From: Pelagibacterium montanilacus
GTDB taxonomy: Bacteria; Pseudomonadota; Alphaproteobacteria; Rhizobiales; Devosiaceae
NCBI RefSeq assembly: GCF_003992665.1
Contig: NZ_RZMX01000059.1
Location: 62,001 to 126,000 of the forward strand
Direction of reading: 5' to 3'
DNA length: 64,000 bases
The position numbers and the translations under genes are program-made. The notes beneath the pieces were generated by a model. That model did no database searches and had not been told where the DNA came from. It saw nothing but the letters and a program-made list of their open reading frames with translations. Below are positions 17,296 through 26,600 of this stretch, in pieces (within the stretch, counting starts at the first letter, position 1; every line of letters begins with the position of its first letter).

Positions 17296-18135
17296 TCAAG
17301 ACAAAAATATTCTCTCGAATACTTCGCGCGCCTGCTTGGCAGTCAATCTCCCCTTCTGGACGCTTGGCCAAAATTCTACCTCGCTTAATCGAACGCAATT
17401 ACGAGCATTTAGGCGCAAGGGCACGGTATCGATTCCGAGAGCAGATACCGCAGCAATTCTGTGCTTGCCCGAGCGAATAATGAACCGCGTGGTATTGTCA
17501 GTATCGATCATGGCCACGGCAGATACATCGCCGTCAATTCCGTCGTTGCGGACATAGCCGTGCTTTTCAATGTCGCCAACAAGCTTCTTCATGACGGCAA
17601 ATTCCAACGGGCCGTTCGTTTCGTCCAGCCAGCTTGTCGCCTCGGTCGGCCCACTCATACCTAGGCGGCGGCGTCGTTGTTTATTGTCGCGCCTCCAAAT
17701 GCGTCTGAGTCTGGCAGCTTGTTCCATTTGGTCGCTTGGATCCCAAGGCAGCGCGGGTCCGAGTGTAACGCCTTGCCCACCTTCCGTGAATTTCCCAGAG
17801 CCGCACGAGATGTGGTCTCCAAGGCGCTCTCGATGGAACCGGCGCAATGATGACTGACTGTACGACATCAAGGGGTCGCGAAGAATTTCTTTTGCAAGTT
17901 TCACATACAGATGGTCGCCCTCTACGCCGTAAGAGAAGCCACCACTCGATCGGCAGTGATGTGTAGCGGCATTAATTACAAAGTCGCGCTTCTTGCATAG
18001 ATATATGGCAGATATATAACTTATTTCACTAGAAAGAAAATTAACTGGAGATCCGGCATTTTTATATTGCCTAAACCGCTTGTATACTGCTCGAATGGAG
18101 TCTCTGGAAACTGGGATGCGCAAAGCATGCCTCAT
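17296..18135 (-). CDS. ParB/sulfiredoxin-fold-like protein of the AT-rich cassette
   Basis: A 279-residue protein. The segment TTRFIIRSGKHRIAAVSALG followed by TVPLRL near residues 215-240 resembles the GxHR motif of the ParB/Srx fold, in which the motif binds a nucleotide phosphate. The N-terminal two thirds, including a Cys/His-bearing NAATHHCRSSGGFSYG, I do not recognise. Unlike ParB it has no DNA-binding helix pair, so a chromosome-partition role is unlikely; proteins of this type occur in polysaccharide loci with no known job. It is AT-rich and lies between the acetyltransferase and the flippase with gaps of about 110 and 146 bp. Confidence 0.62.
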   Translation of the reverse strand: MRHALRIPVSRDSIRAVYKRFRQYKNAGSPVNFLSSEISYISAIYLCKKRDFVINAATHHCRSSGGFSYGVEGDHLYVKLAKEILRDPLMSYSQSSLRRFHRERLGDHISCGSGKFTEGGQGVTLGPALPWDPSDQMEQAARLRRIWRRDNKQRRRRLGMSGPTEATSWLDETNGPLEFAVMKKLVGDIEKHGYVRNDGIDGDVSAVAMIDTDNTTRFIIRSGKHRIAAVSALGIDTVPLRLNARNCVRLSEVEFWPSVQKGRLTAKQAREVFERIFLS

Positions 18136-18281
18136 GTATGTCTATGCTGAGTTTATTTGTGGGCGCGCAGTTATTTGTTTTCAATTAATGTGCCAATTGA
18201 TCGCTGATCAAATCAACGAAAGTGCCGCGACGTATCCTTCTAGGTTAGGAACGTATTGCTCCTCCCATGGCCATCATCTTC

Positions 18282-20057
18282 CTAGAGAGCTGTCGTTGTA
18301 TGAGGCATTTCCATTGCGTTGGGTAAGTTGCGATCTATCCGACCACTCGCAATCTTCATCACCCGGTCACACCGCTCCACCGTCGTCAGCCGGTGCGCGA
18401 TCATGATGATCGTCTTACGGCTCGAAAGGGTATACACCGCGTCCATCACCGCCGCCTCGGTGGCATTATCCAGTGCGCTGGTCGCCTCGTCCAGCACCAG
18501 CACGTCCGGATCGTGGTAGAGCGCCCGGGCGATGCCGATGCGCTGGCGCTGCCCGCCCGAAAGCCGCACCCCCCGGTCCCCGATATCCGTGCCATAGCCC
18601 TTGGGCAGGTCCGAGACGATGAAATCGTGCAGATTGGCCATCCTCGCCGCCCGCTCCACCGCCGCCATGTCGATCTTTTCGGGCGGCAGGCCCAGCGCGA
18701 TATTGGCCGCGATGCTCTCGTCGGCGAGGAAGATCTGCTGGGGCACATAGCCCACCGACTTCTGCCAGCGCCGCACGTTCTCGCGGGTGATCGGCACGCC
18801 ATCCACCAGCAGCGCCCCGCTCTGGGGCTCCAGAAGGCCCAGGATGACATCCACGATCGTGGATTTTCCCGCCCCAGTCGGCCCCACGAACCCCACCGTC
18901 GAATGCACCGGAATGGTCAGCGAGATGTCCTTGAGGGCCGTGCGCTCCGAATTGGGGTAGGCGAAGCTCACCCCCTTGAGTTCGATGTCCCGGACGAGCG
19001 GCAAGGGCGTGGCCGCCTGCCTGATGTCCAGCGCATGGTCGGCCTCGAAAAGGTCGGTATGCAGCGCATCGAGCGCCGGCCCCCCGAAGCGCAGGGCGAC
19101 AAAGGATTTGTAGATCTGCTGGATCGCCGGCAACAGCCGCAGCCCCGCGAACGCATAGAGCGCCAGCGTCGGCAGCGCGGCGGAAAGCTGCCCGTCCGCG
19201 CGGATCAGCAGCACCATGATCAGCGTCAGGATACTGCCCAGCGCGATCAGTTCCAGCACTTGCTGGGGCACTTCCTTGACCAGCGCGAGCTGGGTCTTGA
19301 GCCGGGCAAAGCGCAGCGAGGCCTTGTCGAACCGGCGCAGATAGCCGTGTTCGAGGCCCCCCACCTTCACCTCCTTGACCCCGCCCAGCACCTCCTGGGC
19401 GATCTGGAACCGCGCCTTGTTGGCCTCGATCCGCTCGCCGCCCTTGCGCTGCAGGTAGCCTCTTATCGTGAAATAGACCAGCCCGTAGGCGCCCGCCAGC
19501 ACCAGCACCGAGATCGAGGCGATCACCGGTTCCACCACCACCACGAGGCTCACCAGCGCAAAGGCGATGATGCCCTTGGAGACGAGCTGGAGCGCCGGCA
19601 TCAGACTGCCATTGACCACCTGCTCGACTTCCGAGAGCACCGATTTGCCCATGTCCGCGCTGTGCCGGTTGAGAAAGAACGCATAGGGGCGGCGCAGGTA
19701 TGAGCCCAGCAGTTTCACGCTCAGCGAGTGGCTGCGCATCTGGGCGTAGCGCAGCATGCCATAGCTGTTGATGGCGGTGAAAACCGTGCGCAGCACGATC
19801 ACCGCGAACACGCCCGCCGACAGTGCCACGAAAAAGCCGTTATTGCTCGAAAACCCCAGCATTTCGTATGCGGTGTTCAGATAGGGGTTTGTCTCGATCA
19901 TCTCGGGGTTCGAGAGCACCGCGATCAGCGGGAAGATCGAGGCGACGCCCGCCATCTCGATCACCCCCAGCGCCAGCATCACGACCAGCAAAAGCCCCGC
20001 CTGCCGCCGCTCTCGCGTCGTGAGCAGCGCCCAGAGCTTAGCGAATGTGTCAGCCAT
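18282..20057 (-). CDS. ABC flippase/exporter, PglK/MsbA type, with replaced C-terminal tail
   Basis: A 591-residue half-transporter: membrane domain with five or six segments over residues 20-320, then the ATPase with Walker A GPTGAGKST (392-400), signature LSGGQ (499-503), Walker B VLVLDEATS (518-526) and H-loop AH (554-555). The PglK family flips lipid-linked oligosaccharides across the inner membrane, and with the small phosphoglycosyl transferase here that is the best fit. The normal end after KIASGRI (GRIVEQGTxxEL and so on) is missing; instead a tail of about 18 unrelated residues (DRNLPNAMEMPHTTTAL) is encoded by AT-rich DNA. The ATPase core is intact, so the protein may still work. 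Only export candidate in the locus. Confidence 0.88.
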   Translation of the reverse strand: MADTFAKLWALLTTRERRQAGLLLVVMLALGVIEMAGVASIFPLIAVLSNPEMIETNPYLNTAYEMLGFSSNNGFFVALSAGVFAVIVLRTVFTAINSYGMLRYAQMRSHSLSVKLLGSYLRRPYAFFLNRHSADMGKSVLSEVEQVVNGSLMPALQLVSKGIIAFALVSLVVVVEPVIASISVLVLAGAYGLVYFTIRGYLQRKGGERIEANKARFQIAQEVLGGVKEVKVGGLEHGYLRRFDKASLRFARLKTQLALVKEVPQQVLELIALGSILTLIMVLLIRADGQLSAALPTLALYAFAGLRLLPAIQQIYKSFVALRFGGPALDALHTDLFEADHALDIRQAATPLPLVRDIELKGVSFAYPNSERTALKDISLTIPVHSTVGFVGPTGAGKSTIVDVILGLLEPQSGALLVDGVPITRENVRRWQKSVGYVPQQIFLADESIAANIALGLPPEKIDMAAVERAARMANLHDFIVSDLPKGYGTDIGDRGVRLSGGQRQRIGIARALYHDPDVLVLDEATSALDNATEAAVMDAVYTLSSRKTIIMIAHRLTTVERCDRVMKIASGRIDRNLPNAMEMPHTTTAL

Positions 20058-20203
20058 CGTTTCCTACCTGCCGCGCGGATGGGGCCGGTTTATCGGCGCG
20101 CGGGGCGCGATGCAATCGCGTTCTCCGCTATCGCGGTAGCGCGCAGGAACAAATGACACTATCATGACATTTAGGCGACAGATCACGGCTTATTAGGGCG
20201 ATC

Positions 20204-20920
20204 ATGGCGGTTGTTGTACAGGTGATCGGCGTATCGGGGGCGGGCAAGACCACCCTCATCGACCAGCTCGAAGCCCGGTTTTCCGGGCGTTCCGCCCGCA
20301 TCAAGAACACCGGCGCCCCCGTCCCCCGCTGGCGCCTCCTCCTCGACGCCACCCGCCATCCCCGCCTCTGGATTCGCCTTTTGAGCGGCAGCGATCTGGC
20401 CTCGCGCACGCCCGGCGGTCGCCGTAAGCTATTGTCAAAGCTTGCTTATTCTCTCGCCTTGCCCGTGCGGCGAATCCGCGCCCTGTTCCCGGCGGCCGAT
20501 GTTATCCTCGTCGATGAGCTCGGCGGGGCAGGGAGCATGAGCCTCGTCGCACACTCGCGCAAACGCGCCGATCAGCCGGACCCCGAGCCCGCCTTCGCCC
20601 TCGCCCTCGAAGCCTTCGGTCAGCCCGACGTGCTCATCCACATCAGCATTTCCCCCCAAGCCCTGCTGGCCCGCAGGCTCGCCCGCGGCCGTTCTGCGGA
20701 TCTGAGGTGGTCGAAATCCTATGTGCACAGCCGTGTTGCCCGGAAGGATGACCTCAACCGTGCCTTTGTGAACTGGCTCCGCAAGACCCATCCGGAAATT
20801 TGCGTGCTCGACGTCGGCGAAGACCCCGACATTTCCGCTCTGGTCGAAACCATCGCTGCCCATGATGGCTTTGAAGGAGCGCACGACGAAAGCGTCGCCT
20901 TGCCCATCGCGGCACAATAG
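20204..20920 (+). CDS. P-loop kinase-like protein of the glycan locus
   Basis: A 238-residue P-loop NTPase. Walker A is GVSGAGKTT at residues 9-17, a Walker B-like VILVDELGGAG follows, and the C-terminal Arg-rich LLARRLARGR fits a lid of nucleoside/sugar kinases. The closest folds are the thymidylate kinase-like and AAA_33 kinases; I cannot name a substrate. It is divergent from the flippase (146 bp between the starts) and converges on the phosphotransferase gene 18 bp downstream. Context suggests phosphorylation of a sugar or glycan lipid, but that is inference. Confidence 0.72.
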   Translation: MAVVVQVIGVSGAGKTTLIDQLEARFSGRSARIKNTGAPVPRWRLLLDATRHPRLWIRLLSGSDLASRTPGGRRKLLSKLAYSLALPVRRIRALFPAADVILVDELGGAGSMSLVAHSRKRADQPDPEPAFALALEAFGQPDVLIHISISPQALLARRLARGRSADLRWSKSYVHSRVARKDDLNRAFVNWLRKTHPEICVLDVGEDPDISALVETIAAHDGFEGAHDESVALPIAAQ

Positions 20921-20938
20921 CCAGCAGCGAGCCTTCTT

Positions 20939-21742
20939 TCACCCTGCAGGTGCCGATCGACGCCAGCGCAAGCCGTTCGGGGCCGCGGCGCGAAGGTTCG
21001 GCACCAGCCAGTCTTCCTCGTCGGCACCCAGAAAGCGGCTCCCCAACGCAGAAAAGTGTGGCCAGAGGCCCAGACAGAAGGTCGCGGGAAGCCGATCAAG
21101 TTCTCCATCCCAGACCTTGTCGATCCAACGGCGTTCGCGCGGCCGTGTCCGGACGAGGTTGAGCACCTCGCGCATGAACGGCGCCATGCCCGTGTTCCAG
21201 TCGATCAGGCACAGGCTGCCGTCGGCCCGCTGGCGGATGTGGAGGGGCTTTAGGTCACCATGGACGGGCCCCCATAACACCGGACCGCCATCACTCTCGC
21301 GCACCCTGGCCAGTGCGTCATAGGCCCGCTGCATGTCCTGTGTCAGCAGCCGATGCATGCAGCCGCGCCAGTTTGAACGTGCTCCCGGCATGATGGGTAC
21401 CCATTCAACGGCGAACGAGGCCGGATTACCGGTGAGGTCGCTCTCCAGAATGCGTGGGGCGATTCCGTCGGCCTGCTCCAGCATCGAAAGCAGATCGTGC
21501 TGGCGCGTTAGGGCGGTCACGTGCTTTTCGGTGCCCTGCGCGGACTTGGTCACGATCTTGCCTATCGGATCGATAATGACAGTACGCGTGCTTCCCGCAC
21601 GAACGACGATAGCCTGATCTCTGGTGTTGCGTGTGATGGCACCCCGCAACGCGTTCCGGGCGGTGCGCAGCGGACCGTATTCCGCGAGCAGAAACTGGAT
21701 GCCATGCAATCCTGCAGGGACTTCAAAGGTATGCCGTTGCAT
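20939..21742 (-). CDS. APH/choline-kinase-fold phosphotransferase-like protein
   Basis: A 267-residue protein with the C-terminal lobe of the aminoglycoside phosphotransferase/lipopolysaccharide kinase fold: H161-G162-D163 in VHGDLKP and D181-W182 in LIDWNTG correspond to catalytic-base and metal-binding aspartates. The Asn usual five residues after the base Asp is a His (H168). The N-terminal lobe has a possible Lys in GKIVTKSAQG. It could phosphorylate a sugar or lipid carrier, or be a degenerate kinase. The gene is the last that plausibly belongs to the glycan locus and is followed upstream by 255 bp without a gene. Moderate certainty. Confidence 0.65.
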   Translation of the reverse strand: MQRHTFEVPAGLHGIQFLLAEYGPLRTARNALRGAITRNTRDQAIVVRAGSTRTVIIDPIGKIVTKSAQGTEKHVTALTRQHDLLSMLEQADGIAPRILESDLTGNPASFAVEWVPIMPGARSNWRGCMHRLLTQDMQRAYDALARVRESDGGPVLWGPVHGDLKPLHIRQRADGSLCLIDWNTGMAPFMREVLNLVRTRPRERRWIDKVWDGELDRLPATFCLGLWPHFSALGSRFLGADEEDWLVPNLRAAAPNGLRWRRSAPAG

Positions 21743-21997
21743 TGTCGCGACCGTTCAGCAAGCGGTTCAAGATTGAGTGCATCGTGACACTTCTGACATA
21801 TTCTCGTAGGTGCCGAAACCGAATAAGCGAACGCCACGCCGTCTCGATGGGGTATTGTACAATGACGCAAGCGGGCAATTGATGGGCAACGACAAGACGC
21901 TGCAGTTGGACAGTGCATGGGGTTGCTTGCCCGGATCCCGGCGATCTGGTAGTCCACAAGGACAAGGCTGGGACTGGCCGGGAAGGGCTGCGGAACC

Positions 21998-22747
21998 ATG
22001 AGCAATCCACTGTTCTACAACAAGATCGTTCCGCTCGATAAGGGCGCGCACCGCGATATCAGGCTGGATCTGGGCAAGGACCGGTTCGCCTTTGCCCGCA
22101 CGGCCAACATGGTTCCAGCCCTCATCGATGAGTTCGGTGCCGCGCTTGCACACCTTCCCATCGCCTTTCTGCCCGGTTCACGCCAGCCGGCGGCAGTGTT
22201 CGTCACCGGGCTGAAACCCGGATCGAACCTGTTCGTCGATGCCAAGGGCGCCTGGGACGCACAGTACGTTCCGGCCTATCTCCGGCGCTATCCTTTCATC
22301 ATGGGCGACGTCCCCGAAGGCGAGCCCATCCTGTGCGTGGACGAAGCCTTCCCCGGGCTAAACCCCAAGACCGGTGATCGCCTGTTTTCGGAAGGCGGCG
22401 ATCTCCAGCCGGTCGTCCAGCAGGCGCTCGATCTGGCCGTCAATTACAAGAACGCCGCGACGCGTACCGACGATTTCTGCGCCACGCTCCAGCAGATGGA
22501 TCTGCTCAGCGCGGTCACGCTCGACGCCAAGGCCGATGATGGCGAGAGCACGGTGGTGCACGGGCTGTTCGTGGTCGACGAGAAGGCGTTCGACTCGCTT
22601 TCGGCTCAAGCCCTCGGCACTTTACACGAGAAGCGGTATCTCAAGCCCATCGTCCAGCATCTTGCCAGTCTCGGCGCTATCGTGCGGCTGGGAGAACGCG
22701 CGCGCACGGCCAAGCCGGCGGCCGCCCGGACTGCCAAGTCCATCTGA
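21998..22747 (+). CDS. SapC family protein
   Basis: A 249-residue protein of the SapC family (named after a gene of the Campylobacter fetus S-layer locus; the molecular function is not known). Family marks are PLDKGAHRDIRLDL near the N-terminus, FAFARTANMVPALIDEFGAALAHLPIAFLPG, and the YPFIMGDVPEGEPILCVDE region; all in the usual order and at usual length. No signal peptide or membrane segment, so probably cytoplasmic. ATG 21998 directly follows GGAACC. It sits 208 bp ahead of the adhesin operon on the same strand; SapC genes are often found alone, so a role in surface-protein export here is only a hypothesis. Confidence 0.88.
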   Translation: MSNPLFYNKIVPLDKGAHRDIRLDLGKDRFAFARTANMVPALIDEFGAALAHLPIAFLPGSRQPAAVFVTGLKPGSNLFVDAKGAWDAQYVPAYLRRYPFIMGDVPEGEPILCVDEAFPGLNPKTGDRLFSEGGDLQPVVQQALDLAVNYKNAATRTDDFCATLQQMDLLSAVTLDAKADDGESTVVHGLFVVDEKAFDSLSAQALGTLHEKRYLKPIVQHLASLGAIVRLGERARTAKPAAARTAKSI

Positions 22748-22955
22748 TCCTTCGCCTTTCCTTTTTGCTAGGCTGGTTATCTGCGCGGCTGCGGAGATAC
22801 TTAGCCCATCTGCGGTAGGCGGATTGGGCGTTGTGATATTTGGGCAACGTTTCCAGCAAAGTTAACGAATTGATCCAGGATACTGGACGCGGGCGCCCTC
22901 GATCCCCTAGGCTCGCCGCGAGCGTGAGGGACCGCAGGCTCATGAGGGGGACATC

Positions 22956-23630
22956 GTGAGAGCATTAGGACTACCATCCGCAATCGGCGTATTGGCGAGC
23001 CTGGCCGTGGGTGCCTTCTCGGCCGTAGCGCAGGACGCTGCGCTGGACTCGGTGCCTCCGGCCGGACAGGAGCTGGACGGCCAGGCGGCTGCCGCATCGG
23101 TCGAAGGCTTCCGCTCCGCCCGCTTCGGGATGACCGAAGAGGAAGTGCTTGAGGCCATCGAGGCTGACTTCGGTGTCGCCGCAGAAGACGTGCTTTCTGG
23201 CGACAACGCGGTGGAGCGCACCCTAATCCTGACGATCACCGCAGATGACGTGTTGCCCGAGGGCGGTCCGGCGCAGGTGTCTTATGTCTTTGGATACACC
23301 AGTTCCACGCTGATCCAGGTCGGCGTGCTTTGGGAACTCGGCACGGTCGACGAGCAGACCCTCGTGTCCAACAGCGAGGTGCTTTCGGCGCACTTCCTGT
23401 CTTCGGGATATGCACCCGAGACGGTCAGGACCGGGTTGGTTCTCGACAACGGAATCCTGTTGTTCAGGGGTGAGGATCAGGAAGGGCGCGCCACCGTGCT
23501 GCTCCTTCAAGGGGAATTCGAAGGCGATGGCGCGGGCGGAGGCACATTGTCGCCTTCGGGGCTCGCGCTTCTCTACGCAGTTGATGCAGATGAGCCTGAC
23601 GTGTTCAGGATCGAGCCAGGACAATTCTGA
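22956..23630 (+). CDS. Secreted protein of unknown function, coupled to the adhesin gene
   Basis: A 224-residue protein from GTG 22956 behind GAGGGGGAC. Residues 1-26 form a Sec signal peptide (hydrophobic SAIGVLASLAVGAFSAV, cut likely after VAQ or AQA). The mature part starts with an acidic, Ala/Gln-rich linker and contains GFRSARFGMTEEEVLEAIEADFGV, a segment seen in small periplasmic proteins, then a beta-rich region. Its stop TGA overlaps the adhesin ATG by one base (TGATG at 23628-23632), a strong sign of translational coupling. It is therefore a candidate periplasmic helper or co-secreted partner of the giant TpsA protein, but I do not recognise a family and claim no function. Confidence 0.72.
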   Translation: MRALGLPSAIGVLASLAVGAFSAVAQDAALDSVPPAGQELDGQAAAASVEGFRSARFGMTEEEVLEAIEADFGVAAEDVLSGDNAVERTLILTITADDVLPEGGPAQVSYVFGYTSSTLIQVGVLWELGTVDEQTLVSNSEVLSAHFLSSGYAPETVRTGLVLDNGILLFRGEDQEGRATVLLLQGEFEGDGAGGGTLSPSGLALLYAVDADEPDVFRIEPGQF

Positions 23631-26600
23631 TGGGCGCCAGAAGAATAGACCAAAACAATAGACCTGGTAGGGCCGGGGCGCGAAGCGCTCCGGCCTTCGG
23701 CGTTCTCAGAGCCGGCCTGATGGCAGGGCCCAGCCCGGTCGTTCTCGGTCTGGTCGCCGGCATGGCCATGGCGACTGGCAGTTATGGCCAGGCGGTCAAT
23801 CTCGGCGGAGGGATGAACAACATCCTGGCTGACGGGCGGACGCAGACCACCGTCAGCACCCAGGGCAACCACACAACCGTCACCACCAACACGGTGGCGG
23901 GCAAGACCGGCTTTAATTCGTTCTCCGATTTCCAGCAGGCCGCCGGCACGCGGGTCGATCTGTTCGTGCCCGACCAGGCGAACAACCTTGTCAACATCGT
24001 GCGCAACGGGCCCGTGGTCATCGATGGTCTGCTCAATTCCTACAAGAACGGCGAAATCGGCGGGAACGTCTTCTTCTCGAGCTCGCAGGGTTTCATCCTT
24101 GGCGCGAACGGCGTCGTCAATGTCGGCGCGCTGACCGTCAATACCCCTACCTCCGAGTTCCTCGAAGGCGTCATCAGCGAGGATGGCGTCATCGACAATC
24201 ACGCCGTCGACCTGCTGATGACAGGCGCCATCCCCATCTCGAACGATGGCATCATCTCCATTTCCGGTACGATCAATGCGCGCGACGGCATAACCCTGCA
24301 GGGCAAGAGCGTCAGCCTGCATGGGGGTAGCGTTCAGCTCGACGGCACCGAGATCAGTCACCGCGAGAAGTTCGACGCGACCGTGAACACCGGCGGAATG
24401 GCCGAAGGCGCCGCGCTGGTGTCCCATGGCGGGTCGATCTCGATCGTCGCCGAAGGCAGCGCGCGCGTCGGCGGCACGATCAACGCAGGCGCGTCCGGCT
24501 CGGGCAGGGGTGGCTCGGTCTCTGTCCGGACGGGCGGAGATATCGTCGTCGGCGAGGCGGCCGATATCAGCGCCGACGGCGCGGGTGAGAACGGCGAGGG
24601 CGGCCTTATCGAGTTCATCGCCGGCGACACCATCGTGGCCATGGACGAGGCGCGCTTCAGCGCGCGCGGGGCGGGTCTGGGCGATGGCGGCTTCGTCGAG
24701 CTTTCCGGCGCGACTGCGCTCATCGGCGGGATTACGGTCGACCTGGGGTCCGACGCCGGATCCGCGGGCACTCTGCTGTTCGATCCCTGGGACCTTTACA
24801 TCGGCGACAGCGTCTCTGAATCCAGTCAGTCCGACGACTACAGCGCCACCCCAAACATCGTCACGGGTGGCGCCAACGTCATCCTGCAGGCCGACAATTC
24901 GATCACGGTGCTCTCGGGTGGGCTGATCGACACCAGAAATGGGACCGGCAATGCCGGGTCGATCACCCTCGAGGCCGGCTCGATTACCATCGGTGACGGG
25001 GCACAATTGCTCGCTTCGTCCAACGGCACCGGCGCGGCTGGCGACATCACGCTCAGGGCCACACGCACCGACGGCACGACCGCCGCGATCATCATCGGCA
25101 GCACCGGCGGCACGGCGCCCATCATATCGGGCGCCGATATCAGCTTTCTTGCCAGCTCGACGCGCCAGAGTGGGATCGCTCTGGTCGACATCGCTTCCGC
25201 GACAGCGTCGGTCACTGTCAATTCCGGGCAGATCAGTGCGACCGGGCAGTTCAAGGCCGACGCCACTGCATCGATCGATTCCAGCCTCGGAAATCTTCCG
25301 CTCGGGGTCATCACAGCCGATGTCGACGCCACCGTGCGCATCGGCGGCCAGGCGTCTATCAGCGCAGCCAGTGCCGCGCTCAATGCCTCCTCCAGTGCCA
25401 CGATCGTCATCGAGACCGCGTCCCTCGCACCGGACAATTCCGCCGCAGACGGAGCGGTGGCGGTCAGCGTCATCGCGAGCACGGCAGAAGTCGAAGTGGC
25501 CGGCAGCGCCGAACTGGACATCACCGGCCTTCTGGATATGTCGGCCACCAATGTGGTCGAAGCAACGGTCTCGGCCGAGCCGGACGAAGTCGCGTTCGGT
25601 GCGTCGGTCGCTGTCAGCGTCATCGACGCCGACACCATCGTCACCATCGGGGGCAATGCCGACATCTCCGCCGGCAGTGTCAGCCTCGACGCGGACACCT
25701 CCACGATGGCGACGGTCACTGCAGCCGCAGCAGCGGGCGGCGCCAGCGAGCCCCAGGGCGGTAGCGAAACGGCGAGCTACCTCGACCAGTATGGCGACAA
25801 CGCCCAGACCAGCGATGGCGGCGTCTCGGTCGTCGGCGCGTTCGCGGTATCCGATCTCAATTCCACGACCCTTGTCCAACTCACTTCGACCCAGGCGCTG
25901 GACGCGACGGGCGCGGTCACTCTGGAAAGCCTGTCGACCAACGGTGCGACGATCACTGCGGATGGATCGGCCGTCGACTCCGATATCGGCGTGGGCGTCG
26001 CCCTGGGCATCAATCTTGGCCATGTGGGCAACGACATCGTCATCAGTCAGGCGATCGACGCCGCCAGCCTGTCCGCCAACGCGGCGATGAGCGGATCGGG
26101 CGTCAACACCTTCTCGACCACCACCAGCTCCGGCGCAGGGGCCGGCTCGGTCGGTATCGCCGGCGCCTTTTCGATCAACCTCATCGACACCCAGGCGTCC
26201 GCGGTCATCTCCGAGGGCGTTGCGGTCAACCTTGCGGGCGGTGATGCATCGCTTTCGGCGGACAACCAGACCAACATCACCGCCAGCGCTACCCCTTCGG
26301 GTGAGGATGGCGGCGGAGCAACCGGTGATACGGTCGGCATCGGCGCGTCGGTCGCCATCAATATTCTCGCCAACCGCTCGGTCACCGAACTCCAGAACGG
26401 TGCCACGCTTGCAGGCGCCCAGGATGTGAGCCTGTCGGCTTCGGGCGCTCATGAGAGCGAGGCCGAAGCCATTGCCGGCTCGTCCGGCGGGATTTCGATC
26501 ACGCCCTCTCTGGGGCTCTCGCTGATCACCAACACCGCAACGGCGCGGCTTGGAACCGGCAGCACGCTCACGACGTCGGGCGACGTCACGCTCAGCGCCA

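Larger units (their letters stand above)
15876..18350. other. AT-rich cassette inside the glycan locus
   Basis: From 15,876 to about 18,350 base composition drops sharply: whole lines around 16.2, 16.4, 17.1 and 18.0 kb fall to 33-45 percent GC against about 65 percent on both sides. It holds three genes on the minus strand plus gaps. No transposase, tRNA or obvious flanking repeat was seen, so homologous or illegitimate exchange of serotype genes is the likely route. The right edge falls inside the last codons of the flippase gene. Confidence 0.7.

Noticed and set aside
17296-18135. ParB-like motif taken as evidence for a partition system or plasmid origin.
   Set aside because: No ParA gene, no helix-turn-helix region and no parS-like sites nearby.
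15876-18350. AT-rich segment considered as a prophage remnant or insertion element.
   Set aside because: No integrase, transposase, terminal inverted repeat or target duplication found; genes are of glycan-modifying type.
18393-19703. Plus-strand open frame of 436 codons opposite the ABC flippase.
   Set aside because: His/Arg/Gln-rich antisense of an ATPase with intact Walker and signature motifs.
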